This document shows, in pieces, positions 1 to 10,150 of a stretch of DNA of 64,000 bases. A program made the translations under genes and the position numbers. Source of the DNA: Apodospora peruviana (taxonomy: Eukaryota > Ascomycota > Sordariomycetes > Sordariales > Lasiosphaeriaceae); assembly GCA_033439685.1 (NCBI GenBank), contig JAUEDM010000004.1:3782001-3846000 (forward strand). Direction: 5' to 3'. Every line of letters starts with the position of its first letter. The stretch's first letter is position 1. The notes beneath the pieces are model-generated. The model saw only the letters and a program-made list of their open reading frames with translations, had not been told where the DNA came from and made no database searches.

Positions 1-640
1 GGCCGGAGAGGGGAAACAGGATGCCCTAGATCGAGTCTAGAATCTCGAGGACTAGTTCACGGGGCAGTAGTGCTCCGTCGGCCGCGCCTCCCTTTGTCGC
101 CCGGAGCTGCTCCTTGAGAAAGGCGGTGTAGTGAAAGATCTTTAGCACGTTGGTCTTTCAGTCGAAGTAGAGATGGTTGCAGATGTTATGGGTTGCTTGG
201 AAGGTTATGCCCAAACACTGCTTCAGTTTGGTGGCTCGCAGCTCGTGTTTCATCTCGGCCAGCAGCTCGCTTTCGGTGTGTTTGTAGCTCAGAATCGAGT
301 GATTGTTGATGGGAAAGAGGTCTTGCAGGTACTTGCTGAAGACAATGTCGTCCCTCCAATGGATGCGGTGAGCTCCCTTCTTCAGCCGGTCGGAAGAATG
401 GTATAGCGGCGATGATTCCACTATTGTCAGGATCTTCACCACAAGCGTCGTTGCGCTGAGCAGGTTGACATGTGAGTCTGAGGGTGCGTTTCCGCCAGCG
501 TCGCGGAGGGACTCTTGAAATGCAAGTTGATAGAACTGGAACTTGGTGGCATCGGGATGACTTCTCAAAACCTGGACGGCCTGCAGCAGATCCTCGTGAG
601 TTTTGAGGAGTCGGGATGAACTGGACGAGCTGTCGACGTA
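1..640 (-). pseudogene. Uncharacterised fungal protein, broken by in-frame stops, cut by window edge
   Basis: Reading right to left, an open frame runs from about 640 (YVDSSSSSSRLL...) through ITFQATHNICNHLYFD to a TGA at 158-160. The same frame then continues with good coding character (KTNVLKIFHYTAFLKEQLR, then LLPRELVLEILDS), meets a TAG near 25, and continues again (GILFPLSG) off the window. From memory, members of this uncharacterised fungal family have Arg at the first stop and Gln at the second, so the lesions look like CGA to TGA and CAG to TAG. The second is a CpA to TpA change typical of RIP. Upstream, an acctag acceptor just above 640 and an open frame around 681-863 suggest an earlier exon across a short intron. 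Function unknown. Both stops can be seen directly; the family recollection is approximate. Confidence 0.55.
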
Positions 641-988
641 GGTAGATACCTAGGTACGTTTTTTCTTATGTTGATTGCCATTACATCATCCTCAACTGGC
701 ACCTCAGTACCACTTGCCGTTGTGGGGAGACCTCGAGCCTTAAAGGTGAAGAGCGCTGATCCTTTGCCTCGTCAAGGAGGTCCGATGCATCAGGTAGTTT
801 CCTTCCCGGCTCGTACTCCAGTCTATCGCCGCAACAGGCCAATAAGATGGCAAGGACAGTCACCGGCCTTCAACGACGCCACAATCTCTCCCAAAGCTCC
901 GAACGACGGGAACAACTCGAGGAAAACCACATGATAAGCAACTTCAAACGCCTCGACATTCTTTAATCTACCTATCAGAGGCACTATC

Positions 989-3020
989 ATGGAAAACACC
1001 CCGACAGTATGTGAGGAGGGTACGAAGCTCTTACACAGGGACTGGTTAATATCGATTCAGCGTCCACACCATCCAAGCATTAACTCTCTAGTCGAGCCCG
1101 CGAGATCATGTAATCTCTGCGCGCTTTTCGTAAAGTGGTGTGGGCCGGAAGCCATCAGTAAAGCCTCAGCCGATGCTCGTACGGTGATTACGAGGTACAC
1201 CACGGGATCAAGGAGTGCCCTCGCATCGAGAAACGGCCGGAGTACCATAACTGCGCACTTTGACATAATATGCAATAGTTCCCCTCTTAGGTTTACGTTC
1301 AAGTCAAAACTCTTTGCGCTGGCAAAATCAAAAGGTTTGATATTGGTCTAGTTACATATGCATCACAAGTCTTTTCAGCTGACAGTGTCATTGGGGAAAG
1401 GACCGACTGGCGAGAGGACTCTCTGGCAGGAGACGACGTCCGATATAACCCAAGCGATGCGCGTACCGACGATTATTGCGTGGATGGACGATTGCGACAA
1501 CAGACACAAGGATCACCGTCTCACTGACCTGTCCGGCTGCAGCTTGCCAACACGGGTCCTCGATGTATCGGGTGAGACTCCGCGACTCCTCACCCAACTA
1601 CCAAACTCTGGCGAGCACCGCCCCAAGTACCTTGCACTAAGCCATTGTTGGGGAAAGGGCGGGCGTGCGCCGCTCAAGACAATGAAAAACACCCTGGAGA
1701 GCTTCGAAGATGGTATTCCACTTGAGCTGTTGCCACGCACGTTCCTAGACGCTGTGGCCATCACGCGAGAGCTGAGTGTCTCCTACCTCTGGATAGACTC
1801 TCTGTGTATTGTACAAGACGACAAGTAGGACTGGATGCGCGAGGCAGCAAAGATGGCCGACATCTTCCACGGCGCCCACCTCACCATCGCCGCCTCGGCC
1901 GCCGGCAACTCCCACGAGGGCTGTTTTATCACGCAACCGCCTCGGCCTGCGCTGAAGTTCCACGTTGCCCCCAAAATTGAAGATGGTAGCAGCGGGCTGA
2001 TCGATAACGGCGGGATATTATACGTCCAGACAGATTGGGGAAAAGACCAGCACGTCAACGACCTTGAGCTCTCCCCAATTCAACAGCGTGGCTGGATCTT
2101 CCAGGAGATGCTCCTCTCCAGGCGGGTGGTCCATTTTGGCGCGAAGCAGTGCTACTGGCAATGCCATTGCCTCCTCGAGTCCGAGGACCTCAGCGTGCCG
2201 CACCCGGATCGGCAATTTCGACAACGACCCGTCGGCTCTCATGCGCTTGGCCGAAACTCCCCTCCCTAGCATTAGATATCTTGGCAAGAACAACGGCTCT
2301 GCGGATTTCAACGTCTGGTGGATCCTCTTGAAGGAACATTGGTGCCGTCAGCTGACGTTTACTTCCGACTTCCTGCCTTCCTTGGCCGGGCCGGTGGCTT
2401 GGTATCAGCGGCTCTCGGTCGGCGACGAGCCTGTCATCGGTATGTGGAGGCGGAAGCTTGCCGTCCATCTCTTGTGGTTCACAGAGACCCCGTGGAGGGA
2501 TAGCGCCAGAGATCCCACGCACCCGTCTTGGAGCTGGACCGTCGCTAGAGACCCACATGAGAACAACTCGGGCAGTTTTCCCTCGTTCAGTCACATGCTC
2601 CAAAACGACGGCGAACTTGAGATCCTTTGGATGGCGGAGGTCGCAGAGGTCGACATTGTTTGGGCCGGTCGTCCCATGGTATCCGAGCTGGAGCAAGCAA
2701 GCCTGGTTCTCACCAAGGCCTCGTGGCAAAAGGGCGTAGAATGGAATGTAAAAGGGTCATCCCAGCCATCGCTACTGTCGTCCTGCAGTTATATGTACGC
2801 CAAATACGACTGTAGGGGTGAAAGCGATTTCCTTGGGGACCCACCGCCGCCAGGCTCAACGGACATCTTGCTGTGGGTTGGTCTCGAGGGTGGTCGACAC
2901 ACTCGACAGCCCCGGCTCTGGTGGTACACCATAATGGTCCTACCGGCAAGACCAAGAAATAGCCGTGGCACTTTGCTTGGCCGTGGTGACGAAGATCACT
3001 CCGAGGGGAAGCCAGTGTAA
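989..3020 (+). pseudogene. HET-domain (heterokaryon incompatibility) gene, broken by two stops and a frameshift
   Basis: Frame 2 from the ATG at 989 holds an N-terminal cysteine-containing segment (SLVEPARSCNLCALF). It is followed by the HET core: YLALSHCWG, LPRTFLDAVAITREL, LWIDSLCIVQDD, then DWMREAAKMADIFHGAHLTI and WIFQEMLLSRRVVHF. The frame is interrupted by TAG at 1349-1351 and by TAG at 1826-1828. The second falls between IVQDDK and DWMREA, where HET proteins usually have Gln, so it looks like CAG to TAG. Near 2190-2215 coding moves to frame 3 and continues to 3020, including the usual C-terminal PSWSW block. A 61-nt GT-AG interval, roughly 1291-1351, could remove the first stop as an intron, but it lacks a clear branch site. 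HET proteins trigger cell death on non-self fusion; this copy should be non-functional. RIP-like decay is an inference. Confidence 0.8.
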
Positions 3021-3226
3021 CGCCGCATCGGTCTTGTTGTTCACTACAAGGAGCTTTCCGTCTACGGCCCCAGTTTACTACACGAGATTGTCCCGGCTTT
3101 TATTGGCGGGATACGCCCGGTGGACTCAGTTGAATTAGTTTAAGACTCTGTCAATGTTCCTCTAGGTAATGACCACGCACCAGCTCGCCACCACAGCCAT
3201 ACTGGAACTCTGACACGGTGAGTGAA

Positions 3227-5164
3227 TCAAGTTGGCAGCCACTCCTCTGTAACAACACTATAGAAATCCGGTATCTCGACCTCCACCATCTCCATAACAA
3301 CGTCACATCTGCAAGTTGGAGTCGCCCAGTTCATTCGACCAACGATCCTCCGCTTTTCATCTACCAGCAGTCCAACTCCATCCATCCTGGTGAAAATGTA
3401 GTCCAACCCGGGAATCCGATAAGCAACCACACCGTTACGGATCTCGGCTGGCGGCTTGTAGAAGGCAGTACGATAGAGAAATGTCTCGCAGCAGGTCGCA
3501 CAGGTAACGCCTATCAGACCGCCGAACCAGCCCATGTGGATCGTGCCCCCATGCATCTGGAGAAAGGTGAAGGGCGTCAAGCCGCCGGGTGTCTGACTGC
3601 TAGGCGATAAGCGGGACAGATATAGCAGCTCAGCGAGGCGTTGGGTGACCGCTGGGTCAGGTGCTTCGTCTGGCCAAGCATTGTACCAGTCCCGAAGGAT
3701 GACTTCCAATTTTTGTCGTCGCTCATGGTCGCTCAATATCTCCGAGGCCTCGTCGTCTGCTTGGCCGTAAAGTCTAGAACAGACGGTGGTAACGAAGCGA
3801 TCCACGTTAGGGCCTGTGAAGGAGAGGACGGTCTGAGCGGTATGAGTCCATGTCTCCAGGGCATCGGTATACCGAGGCGACTTGAAGACGAAAGAGACCT
3901 TTCCAATTCTGGCGACCTTGAGGTGTGGCAATCCTGAATCCGATCCCAAGACAAAGTCTTGATGAAACGCTGGACCACTTGTCTGATGTCCAAGACCGAA
4001 CGTCGTGACGTCGTTGAACCCATCCCGAGTCATCCTCCGCCACTCCCCGCGGCGGTCGTACGGCTCGGCTGTCGGGGTCATGAGAAGCGGGCTGTAATCT
4101 CCCGCCGTGAGGCATGCCGTCGCGATCTGCAAGCATGCCTTGGATGCATCCTCCTTCTCGAGTATCTGTTCCGGCGGCAGACTGGTCCTCAGGATACCGA
4201 GGAAGGCATGAAAGAAATCGTGGATCGACCTGCAGCCTCGTCGAGAAAGGAGGATCCATGTGGACGCGAAATCAAGCTTTCTCAAGTCCCGGGCGGCTTG
4301 TAAGGGGCCGAGGTTCCAAGGGACTAGGTTCGTGCCGACACGCGTCCGTTCCTCGACCTCCTTGGCACCGTGCGTCTCGCTCTCGCGATCCCAGACCTCG
4401 GAGAGTTTACCGAGAAAGACATCTCCCACAGACTCGTCGACAAGCTGGTTGCCGTGGACCATCGCCCTGACTCGCCGAGCCCTGATGAACTCCATCACCG
4501 TCCAGACTCTCTTGAACCACGCGGCGCCGCAGATGCTTGTTATCGCATTGAGTCGGTCCTCGGTGGAGTGGCCGTGCAGTAATGCGTTGACGTTTTCGAT
4601 TCGAACGTCATTCATGTTCACCAGGGTGAAATCGGCGTGCTGAAAGACGAGGGGAATGGCGAGTAGGATTTGGTTCTTTAGGTCGTCTTCCCACTGGGGC
4701 ACGCTGAAATAGTCGTGCCAGATCTCTACCTCAGCATCGTTTTGGCTGGCCATTAGACCATGAGCGATGCCGATGACTGACGCAAAGACTCGCTGCCGTA
4801 TGTGGGTGTCCTGGGGCGAATGACGACCTCTGGCCTGCGTGTTCGATATTTCGCTGTCCCAGACGTGGGAGACTGCGACATAGCTTGTTTTCTCTGAAAT
4901 CAGGCATTCCATATGACGGTTGAACAACGAGATCCGTTCATTTAAGGCCATTATAAACTTTGAGCAGGAGGCATTGTTTGTGTCGTGATACCCTCCTTCT
5001 TCTCCCTGATTTGTTATGCGAAAAGTCCGGATAAGGGCGTCACCGTCGAAGGTCCTGCCACAGCGACAGCAGCGCAGATTCTCTGGGTTTTCCTCCACCC
5101 AGAATGCTTCTAGGTCGGTGAGGTGACCATCTTGCTGAGCTGAAACAACTACAATTTCGCCCAT
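3227..5164 (-). CDS. HET-like domain protein, intact and intronless
   Basis: Encodes 645 residues from an ATG at 5164 with no interruption. HET-type features: YVAVSHVWD near residues 95-103, a WHDYFSVPQWE block near 149-159 in place of the usual WIDxLCIxQDD, FTLVNMND, and WFKRVWTVMEFIRARR near 216-231. This variant of the HET core is found in many fungal proteins annotated as heterokaryon incompatibility proteins. An N-terminal CxxC pair (RCCRCGRTF, residues 31-39) may be a small metal site. The C-terminal half, about 400 residues, is not recognised. It converges on the broken HET gene to its left, whose stop lies 207 bp away. Probable role in allorecognition or programmed cell death, inferred from family only. 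No signal peptide or membrane segment is evident. Confidence 0.8.
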   Translation of the reverse strand: MGEIVVVSAQQDGHLTDLEAFWVEENPENLRCCRCGRTFDGDALIRTFRITNQGEEGGYHDTNNASCSKFIMALNERISLFNRHMECLISEKTSYVAVSHVWDSEISNTQARGRHSPQDTHIRQRVFASVIGIAHGLMASQNDAEVEIWHDYFSVPQWEDDLKNQILLAIPLVFQHADFTLVNMNDVRIENVNALLHGHSTEDRLNAITSICGAAWFKRVWTVMEFIRARRVRAMVHGNQLVDESVGDVFLGKLSEVWDRESETHGAKEVEERTRVGTNLVPWNLGPLQAARDLRKLDFASTWILLSRRGCRSIHDFFHAFLGILRTSLPPEQILEKEDASKACLQIATACLTAGDYSPLLMTPTAEPYDRRGEWRRMTRDGFNDVTTFGLGHQTSGPAFHQDFVLGSDSGLPHLKVARIGKVSFVFKSPRYTDALETWTHTAQTVLSFTGPNVDRFVTTVCSRLYGQADDEASEILSDHERRQKLEVILRDWYNAWPDEAPDPAVTQRLAELLYLSRLSPSSQTPGGLTPFTFLQMHGGTIHMGWFGGLIGVTCATCCETFLYRTAFYKPPAEIRNGVVAYRIPGLDYIFTRMDGVGLLVDEKRRIVGRMNWATPTCRCDVVMEMVEVEIPDFYSVVTEEWLPT

Positions 5165-5765
5165 ATTCAGGTATCAAGGTTGCGTCGTGGTGTCACTGGT
5201 GTGGTGCAGTGATCGAGCTAATCATCGAAATCGAACAATATTTACGGGTGTCTCTTATATGGCACGATGGTAAATCCCCTCGGGTTTGAATAAAGACATC
5301 TGAACGGCAAACGACAGAATAAGCAAATGACGTCAGCTGCGCAGCAGAAGTATTATTTGATAGGTCGTTTGGTTATTAAATTACCTGATGCACTGATGCA
5401 GGTCGAATCTCGAGTCCGAACTATCATGTCGGGGATAAGTCAGCCATTCGGGGCAAAGACTGTGCAAAGCGCCAGGCAACAACGAAGCCACCAACGACGT
5501 TCGCGTAGTGTAGACCTAGAACCTGAAATTGCCACAACTGGATAGTCCATTGGACCTCTTCTTCCAGTCGGAGCACTTCAAGTGAAGTAGTGCTTGGTGG
5601 GAGGGAGGATAAACGCTGATCCTGCCTCAACGAGTCTAGCATCGCGGGCGCTGCTGCGCTTAAAAAGATCTAGGCAACCAAAAATAGAAAAATAGCAAAG
5701 GCAGATCTCTAGAAACTAGGTAGGAACTTAGTAACGCATCCCAGCCGTCCACTTACACATCCTCA
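5165..5765. other. Intergenic, no gene recognised
   Basis: About 600 bp between the start of the HET-like gene and the stop of SNO1. The short open frames here have no recognisable content. The left part should contain the HET-like promoter and the right part the SNO1 3' UTR. Confidence 0.5.
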
Positions 5766-6633
5766 TTACACGGGCAAGTCTACTTGAACACCAGCACCCT
5801 GACCAGTCTTCTGCTCTCCAACCGCATCCAGCACCTGCTTCAGCCACCAGACATGTATCCTGATATCGCTCGTCAGCTCCGGGTGGAAACTCGTCCCGAA
5901 GACATTCCGCTGCCGCACAGCCACGATATCATCGTCCTCGCCTCCCTCCTTATTCTTAGACCCAGCAACGCCACCATTGACAGAAGGCTTTCGATAGACT
6001 CCCATAACCTCCACTGGCTCTTTCTTTCCATCTCCTGGCGTGACTGCTTCGGCCGAAGGGGAGATGATCTCCTCGACCACGGGCGCGCGGATAAACACCC
6101 CACGAAAAGGGGTGGTGTCTGTCTCCCCTAGAAACGGCAGCCGCAAGTCGGCCACGAAGCTCTGGATCTGCGTCCCGTAGCGGTTCCGCAGGACCCGGAC
6201 GTCCAGCCCGCCGACGAGCTCCTGGCCGCCCTTCTTGGTGGCGCTGGCCTCCTCGGCGAGCATGACGAGGCCCGCGCAGGTTCCCCAGACGGGTTTCCCT
6301 TGGACTCTTTTGATTAGTGCGACTAGTTAGATTTTGTGTGTTTCTCAGTGTTTGATGCAGGAGAAGGTGAGCTAACTTGACAAAGTCACGCAAGGGGTCG
6401 AGCAGGCCTAGCCTCTGTGCGACGATGGACATGGTGGTGCTCTCGCCGCCGGGGATGATGAGCGCGTCGCAGGCTGCTAGCTCATTCTTGGTGCGGACTT
6501 GGATGAAGTCGAAATCGAAGTCGGATTTGCTGGTGTCCGGGGAGGAGATGTAAGGGGCCGCCTTTTGGAGGAGGGAGATGTGCTCGACGACACCGCCTTG
6601 GAGGGCGAGGACGCCGACTGTGATTTTGCCCAT
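5766..6633 (-). CDS. SNO1: Pyridoxal 5'-phosphate synthase, glutaminase subunit (SNO/PdxT)
   Basis: Two exons, 6633-6377 and 6306-5766, with intron 6307-6376 (GTTAGC donor, CTAAC branch site). Exons sum to 798 nt, giving 265 residues. The protein hydrolyses glutamine and channels ammonia to the SNZ/PdxS subunit for de novo vitamin B6 synthesis. It is a class I-like amidotransferase. Visible motifs: GVLALQGGVVEH at the N-terminus, the oxyanion segment ALIIPGGESTT (residues 57-67), the nucleophile Cys96 in VWGTCAGL, and the His-Glu pair in GTSFHPEL near the C-terminus. It is longer than bacterial PdxT (about 190 residues) because of fungal insertions, including an acidic, Gly-rich loop in exon 2. 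The partner SNZ1 is divergently transcribed 1.28 kb away, the arrangement known for pdx-1/pdx-2 in Neurospora. Confidence 0.95.
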
Positions 6634-7911
6634 TTAATTTTCTTATCGTCCGTCTGAGGGGAGCAGTGTCCTGATATCTCGAGTTTAAAGGGGAAAATCG
6701 ACTCTCCCTCCCAGCGTGTGAAGATCGTATTCGAAAGGGCCGGTCCTCAAATACCAAGAAGGGGTTGGCAATTGAGAGTCGATATATCAAATAAAATGGA
6801 ATGACGCAACACAATTGGCCAATTCAAGATGGGTTGATAGATAGTAAAACCTGAGTCACGCAGTCTGGTCCCTCGCTCACGATGCAACCGAGAAAGCCAT
6901 CAAGGTAGCAGCACCAAGGAAATGTTAGGGTAGGTAAACGGCAATCCGAATATGCTCGGCAGGGACGGAATTAGCCGGGTACGGCCGGCTTTTGGGGGGA
7001 TCTGAGATAACGACAATGGAACTCGCCACTGGGAAAGGGCAGTCACCAGTGCCACAGGTCCCGCCTCTTTGCTCCTGACATCGGACGCAAGGGCAAGCTG
7101 TATAACGGCCAAGAAACGGCAAGCGAGAAATCGAGCCGAGTGAGCCACCTGGGCGCGCCCTTTTTCGATCCGCGCATAAGTCTCAGAGTCACACAGTTTT
7201 TTTTTTCTTTTCCCCGCTAAGAGCGGCAAGGTGAGATCGCTACTGTGAGATGAAAACAGAGTTTATACGGCGTGGAGTCGAAAACATGTCATCTTTTTGA
7301 CGGAAGACGGTGCTTATTACTCATCCCAGGTAGCGGGAATTAGTGTCAGTTGTGATTGTCAACCTTGATGAATCTCATCTTTTTCTCTGATAAGATTGAC
7401 AGCAGTTTAATTGCCGATATCGACGTGGTATGAGGAATCGGCATATCGGGCATAGATAAGATCATAACCAAGATCAAGAGATATCCCAGATACCTAGCCC
7501 CCCCGCACCCTGCATTCCGGACGAAGCGGTCCAGACTGTCACCGGCTTAAGGGTTCACAACAGTGTCGTTCGCACCGTGTCCAATGATGCAGGCGAAGAC
7601 GCATGGCATGCCGCTGGATGGAGTACATTTGGCAATCGTAAAAAAAGAAATCTCCCGATGATTTGATCCCTTCTTGCAATGAGCACCTTGTTGACTCACC
7701 TTGACGGCCTGCCAATACTGCATATAACGAGTCTCCATTTTCCTCAAATCCAACGTTGAGAAAGACATCAAGCCATCGGTATCAAAGCCAGGAGCCAATT
7801 CTTACCTTCATTGTCATTCTGATTCGCCACCTGCCAAAATCGCCTCAACCTCACCTCACCCTGAATCTCATCCTTCTCCTTAGCCTCAACCACTCAACCA
7901 CAACACACACA
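6634..7911. promoter_or_regulatory. Divergent promoter region of the SNO1/SNZ1 pair
   Basis: This 1,278-bp interval separates the start codons of the two PLP-synthase genes, which form one enzyme complex, so shared control is expected. Pyrimidine-rich tracts lie in the last 150 bp before the SNZ1 start (for example CATCCTTCTCCTTAGCC), as is common in fungal leaders. No specific operator was identified. Small open frames here lack coding character. Co-regulation is inferred from the arrangement only. Confidence 0.6.
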
Positions 7912-8850
7912 ATGGCAGAAGTTGACACCAGCAACGGCACCACCGCCAATGACACTGACTCCTTCACCGTCAAGGACGGCCTCGCCAAGATGCTCAAGGG
8001 CGGTGTCATCATGGACGTCACCACCCCCGAGGAAGCCCGCATCGCCGAGGAGGCCGGCGCCTGCGCCGTCATGGCCCTCGAGCGCATCCCCTCCGACATC
8101 CGCGCCATGGGCGGCGTGGCGCGCATGTCCAACCCCTCCATGATCAAAGCGATCCAGGACGCCGTGACCATCCCCGTCATGGCCAAGGCCCGCATCGGCC
8201 ACGTCATCGAGTGCCGCATCCTCGAGGAGCTGGGCGTCGACTACGTCGACGAGAGTGAGGTCCTGACTCCCGCCGATGACAAGTACCACGTCGCCAAGTC
8301 CGATTTCACCATCCCGTTCGTCTGCGGCTGCCGCAACCTGGGAGAGGCGCTGCGCCGCATCAAGGAGGGCGCGGCCATGATCCGTACCAAGGGCGAGGCC
8401 GGCACGGGCGATGTCGTCGAGGCGGTCAAGCACATGCGCACGGTCAACGACGAGATTGCGGCGGCGAAGGCGGCGCTGGCGAGCGGCGGCGAGCTGGCGG
8501 TTGCGGCGATGGCGCGGGAGATTGGCGCCGATGCTGGGCTGCTGATCGAGACCGCTAAGCTCGGTCGGCTGCCGGTTGTCAACTTTGCTGCTGGAGGTGT
8601 GGCGACGCCGGCGGACGCGGCGCTGATGATGCACCTCGGTTGCGACGGCGTGTTCGTCGGCAGCGGCATCTTCAAGGATGCGACACCCGAACATGCGGCC
8701 AGGCGCGCGCGCGCGGTCGTCAAGGCGACGGCGCAGTATACCGACATGAAGGTGCTGGTCGAGGCGAGTGTCGAGTTCGGCGAGGCGATGAAGGGCATCA
8801 GCAACGCGGGCATGAAGCCCGAGGAGAGGATGGCTGGTCGGGGCTGGTAG
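7912..8850 (+). CDS. SNZ1: Pyridoxal 5'-phosphate synthase, synthase subunit (SNZ/PdxS)
   Basis: Intronless, 312 residues. The start is the ATG at 7912 (ACAATGGCAG), where family similarity begins; the frame is open further upstream, but that part is leader. The enzyme condenses ribose 5-phosphate, glyceraldehyde 3-phosphate and ammonia supplied by SNO1 into PLP. Visible active-site residues: Asp35 in GGVIMDVTTPEEA, the Schiff-base Lys92 in MAKARIGH, and the second catalytic Lys160 in IRTKGEAGTGD. The phosphate-binding segments NFAAGGVATPADAA and VFVGSGIF are present. The length is normal for the family and codons are strongly GC-rich. The first 18 or so residues are a variable fungal extension. 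The product should form the dodecameric cytosolic core of the complex. Confidence 0.97.
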   Translation: MAEVDTSNGTTANDTDSFTVKDGLAKMLKGGVIMDVTTPEEARIAEEAGACAVMALERIPSDIRAMGGVARMSNPSMIKAIQDAVTIPVMAKARIGHVIECRILEELGVDYVDESEVLTPADDKYHVAKSDFTIPFVCGCRNLGEALRRIKEGAAMIRTKGEAGTGDVVEAVKHMRTVNDEIAAAKAALASGGELAVAAMAREIGADAGLLIETAKLGRLPVVNFAAGGVATPADAALMMHLGCDGVFVGSGIFKDATPEHAARRARAVVKATAQYTDMKVLVEASVEFGEAMKGISNAGMKPEERMAGRGW

Positions 8851-9886
8851 ACGCTGACTGACTGGTCGGTGAAGATGGATCGCGAGGTCGTACTACCTCA
8901 GGGGTAGTTACGCGAAGCAAAACTGGGATATGTGGGCAGCGCACGAGTTCCCACCATTTTTTGCATGTTTTGCATTTGTTGCATTTTTTGCATTTTTTGG
9001 TAACATGTCACTGGCATGAGTCTCAACGAACTCGGAATCGAAACATACAGTGCATGAGTATTTTTGGACGAGTGGAGTGGCTGATCAAGGGCCATCCCTA
9101 CTTCATTTTTATTGCAGTCATCACGCCTATTACACATAGGTTAGTCGGACTTGTCAGGCTCGAGCAGGTAGAGAATCGACTTTGGCTCCAGACAATGTTC
9201 CGCTGCACGTGTGTGCTATGCGTCGTGATAGTTATAACACCACCAGGGAGAATATTAAAGGTGGAGGTCTGCAGGATGACTTTTCTCTGGTGGGTTCAAG
9301 CCTGGGTTGATTGGGACTCGCAAGTAACCACCGCATTGAAATTCAAGTGGATGATTTTCTTGGAGTCAGAACGGTTCTGGTGTAGTGACTTGTCCTCGTC
9401 CGGCTCCAGGTCTAGGCTTTGATCGTCACGATGATTCGGATTTCGGTTTCACGCCTTGGTGTTGACGTTGGAGGAAACGAAGATGAGTGATTGATGATAC
9501 TATCATATTATCAGTACCCATGGGATGTTACACAAAACGATAACCCCAACATGAACCTAACCTATACACCCCTCGCTGTCCCGGATAAAAGCCCCTTCCG
9601 GTGATTTCCCAGATGGAACGCCATACCAAAAGCCCCCTTTTGAATTATGTTCCAGTTTTTCAAACATATCCAGCGTAAGACCTGGCCTTCTGGACAAAGA
9701 AATTGCTTTTCGTCCGATGTTCTTGGTGCTGTCCCGGTATCCGTACCGTGACCCGTGCCCAGCCCAACCGTAGTCGCTGCCACCAAATGCCAATCCCTTT
9801 CAACCCAACACCTATCCGGAACACCGTGAGCCAAGCAACTGATAACATAATACATTCCAAAGAAAAAGTGCGCCAATAGGGAGCGA
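8851..9886. other. Intergenic, no supported gene
   Basis: SNZ1 3' UTR followed by about 1 kb without a recognisable gene. An open frame at 8961-9422 has low-complexity sequence and no family signal. A short imperfect tandem of TTGCATTTT-like units occupies 8962-8999. Confidence 0.5.
8962..8999. repeat. Short imperfect tandem repeat, TTGCATTTT-type
   Basis: Four consecutive degenerate units reading TGCATGTTT, TGCATTTGT, TGCATTTTT and TGCATTTTTTGG. Likely replication slippage in the SNZ1 downstream region. Confidence 0.6.
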
Positions 9887-9888
9887 TA

Positions 9889-10112
9889 CACCATTCATAG
9901 GTAAGTAGGAGCCATCGGGTACCTTGCAAAACCCTGCAAGATTCCTTGTCTGCGACATCTTTTGCGATTTGCTGCTAGGGTTTGAGACGGTATTTACAAG
10001 GAATCTTTGCTGCTCAAGTGAGTATTTCCAGGATAGCTACCAGGTGTCCTGAGAAGTCACGAGCTAGCACCCCGGCTTGTACCTGATGGCTACTATTTAC
10101 CGTGAAATGGTG
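9889..10112. mobile_element. MITE copy A, TA target site, terminal inverted repeats
   Basis: A 224-bp non-coding element bounded by TA on both sides (9887-9888 and 10113-10114). The left end begins CACCATTCATAGGTAAGTAG and the right end closes CTACTATTTACCGTGAAATG-GTG. These are imperfect inverted repeats of about 35 bp extending inward to GTACC. Its whole length aligns, in opposite orientation, with the 229-bp element at 50861-51089. TA duplication with short inverted repeats fits a Tc1/mariner-type miniature element. It holds no transposase and must be mobilised in trans. It ends 38 bp from the stop codon of the rhodopsin-like gene, so it may lie in that gene's 3' UTR. Confidence 0.85.
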
Positions 10113-10150
10113 TATATCCAATCTTGTGGTTCGTGGCGTCAAGTTGGAGA

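Noticed and set aside
7894..8694. 266-codon frame antisense to SNZ1
   Set aside because: A shadow caused by strong GC bias at third positions of SNZ1; rich in Asp/His/Arg/Ala with no domain.
8961..9422. 153-codon plus-strand frame downstream of SNZ1
   Set aside because: Begins in a TTGCATTTT tandem repeat and shows no coding composition or motif.
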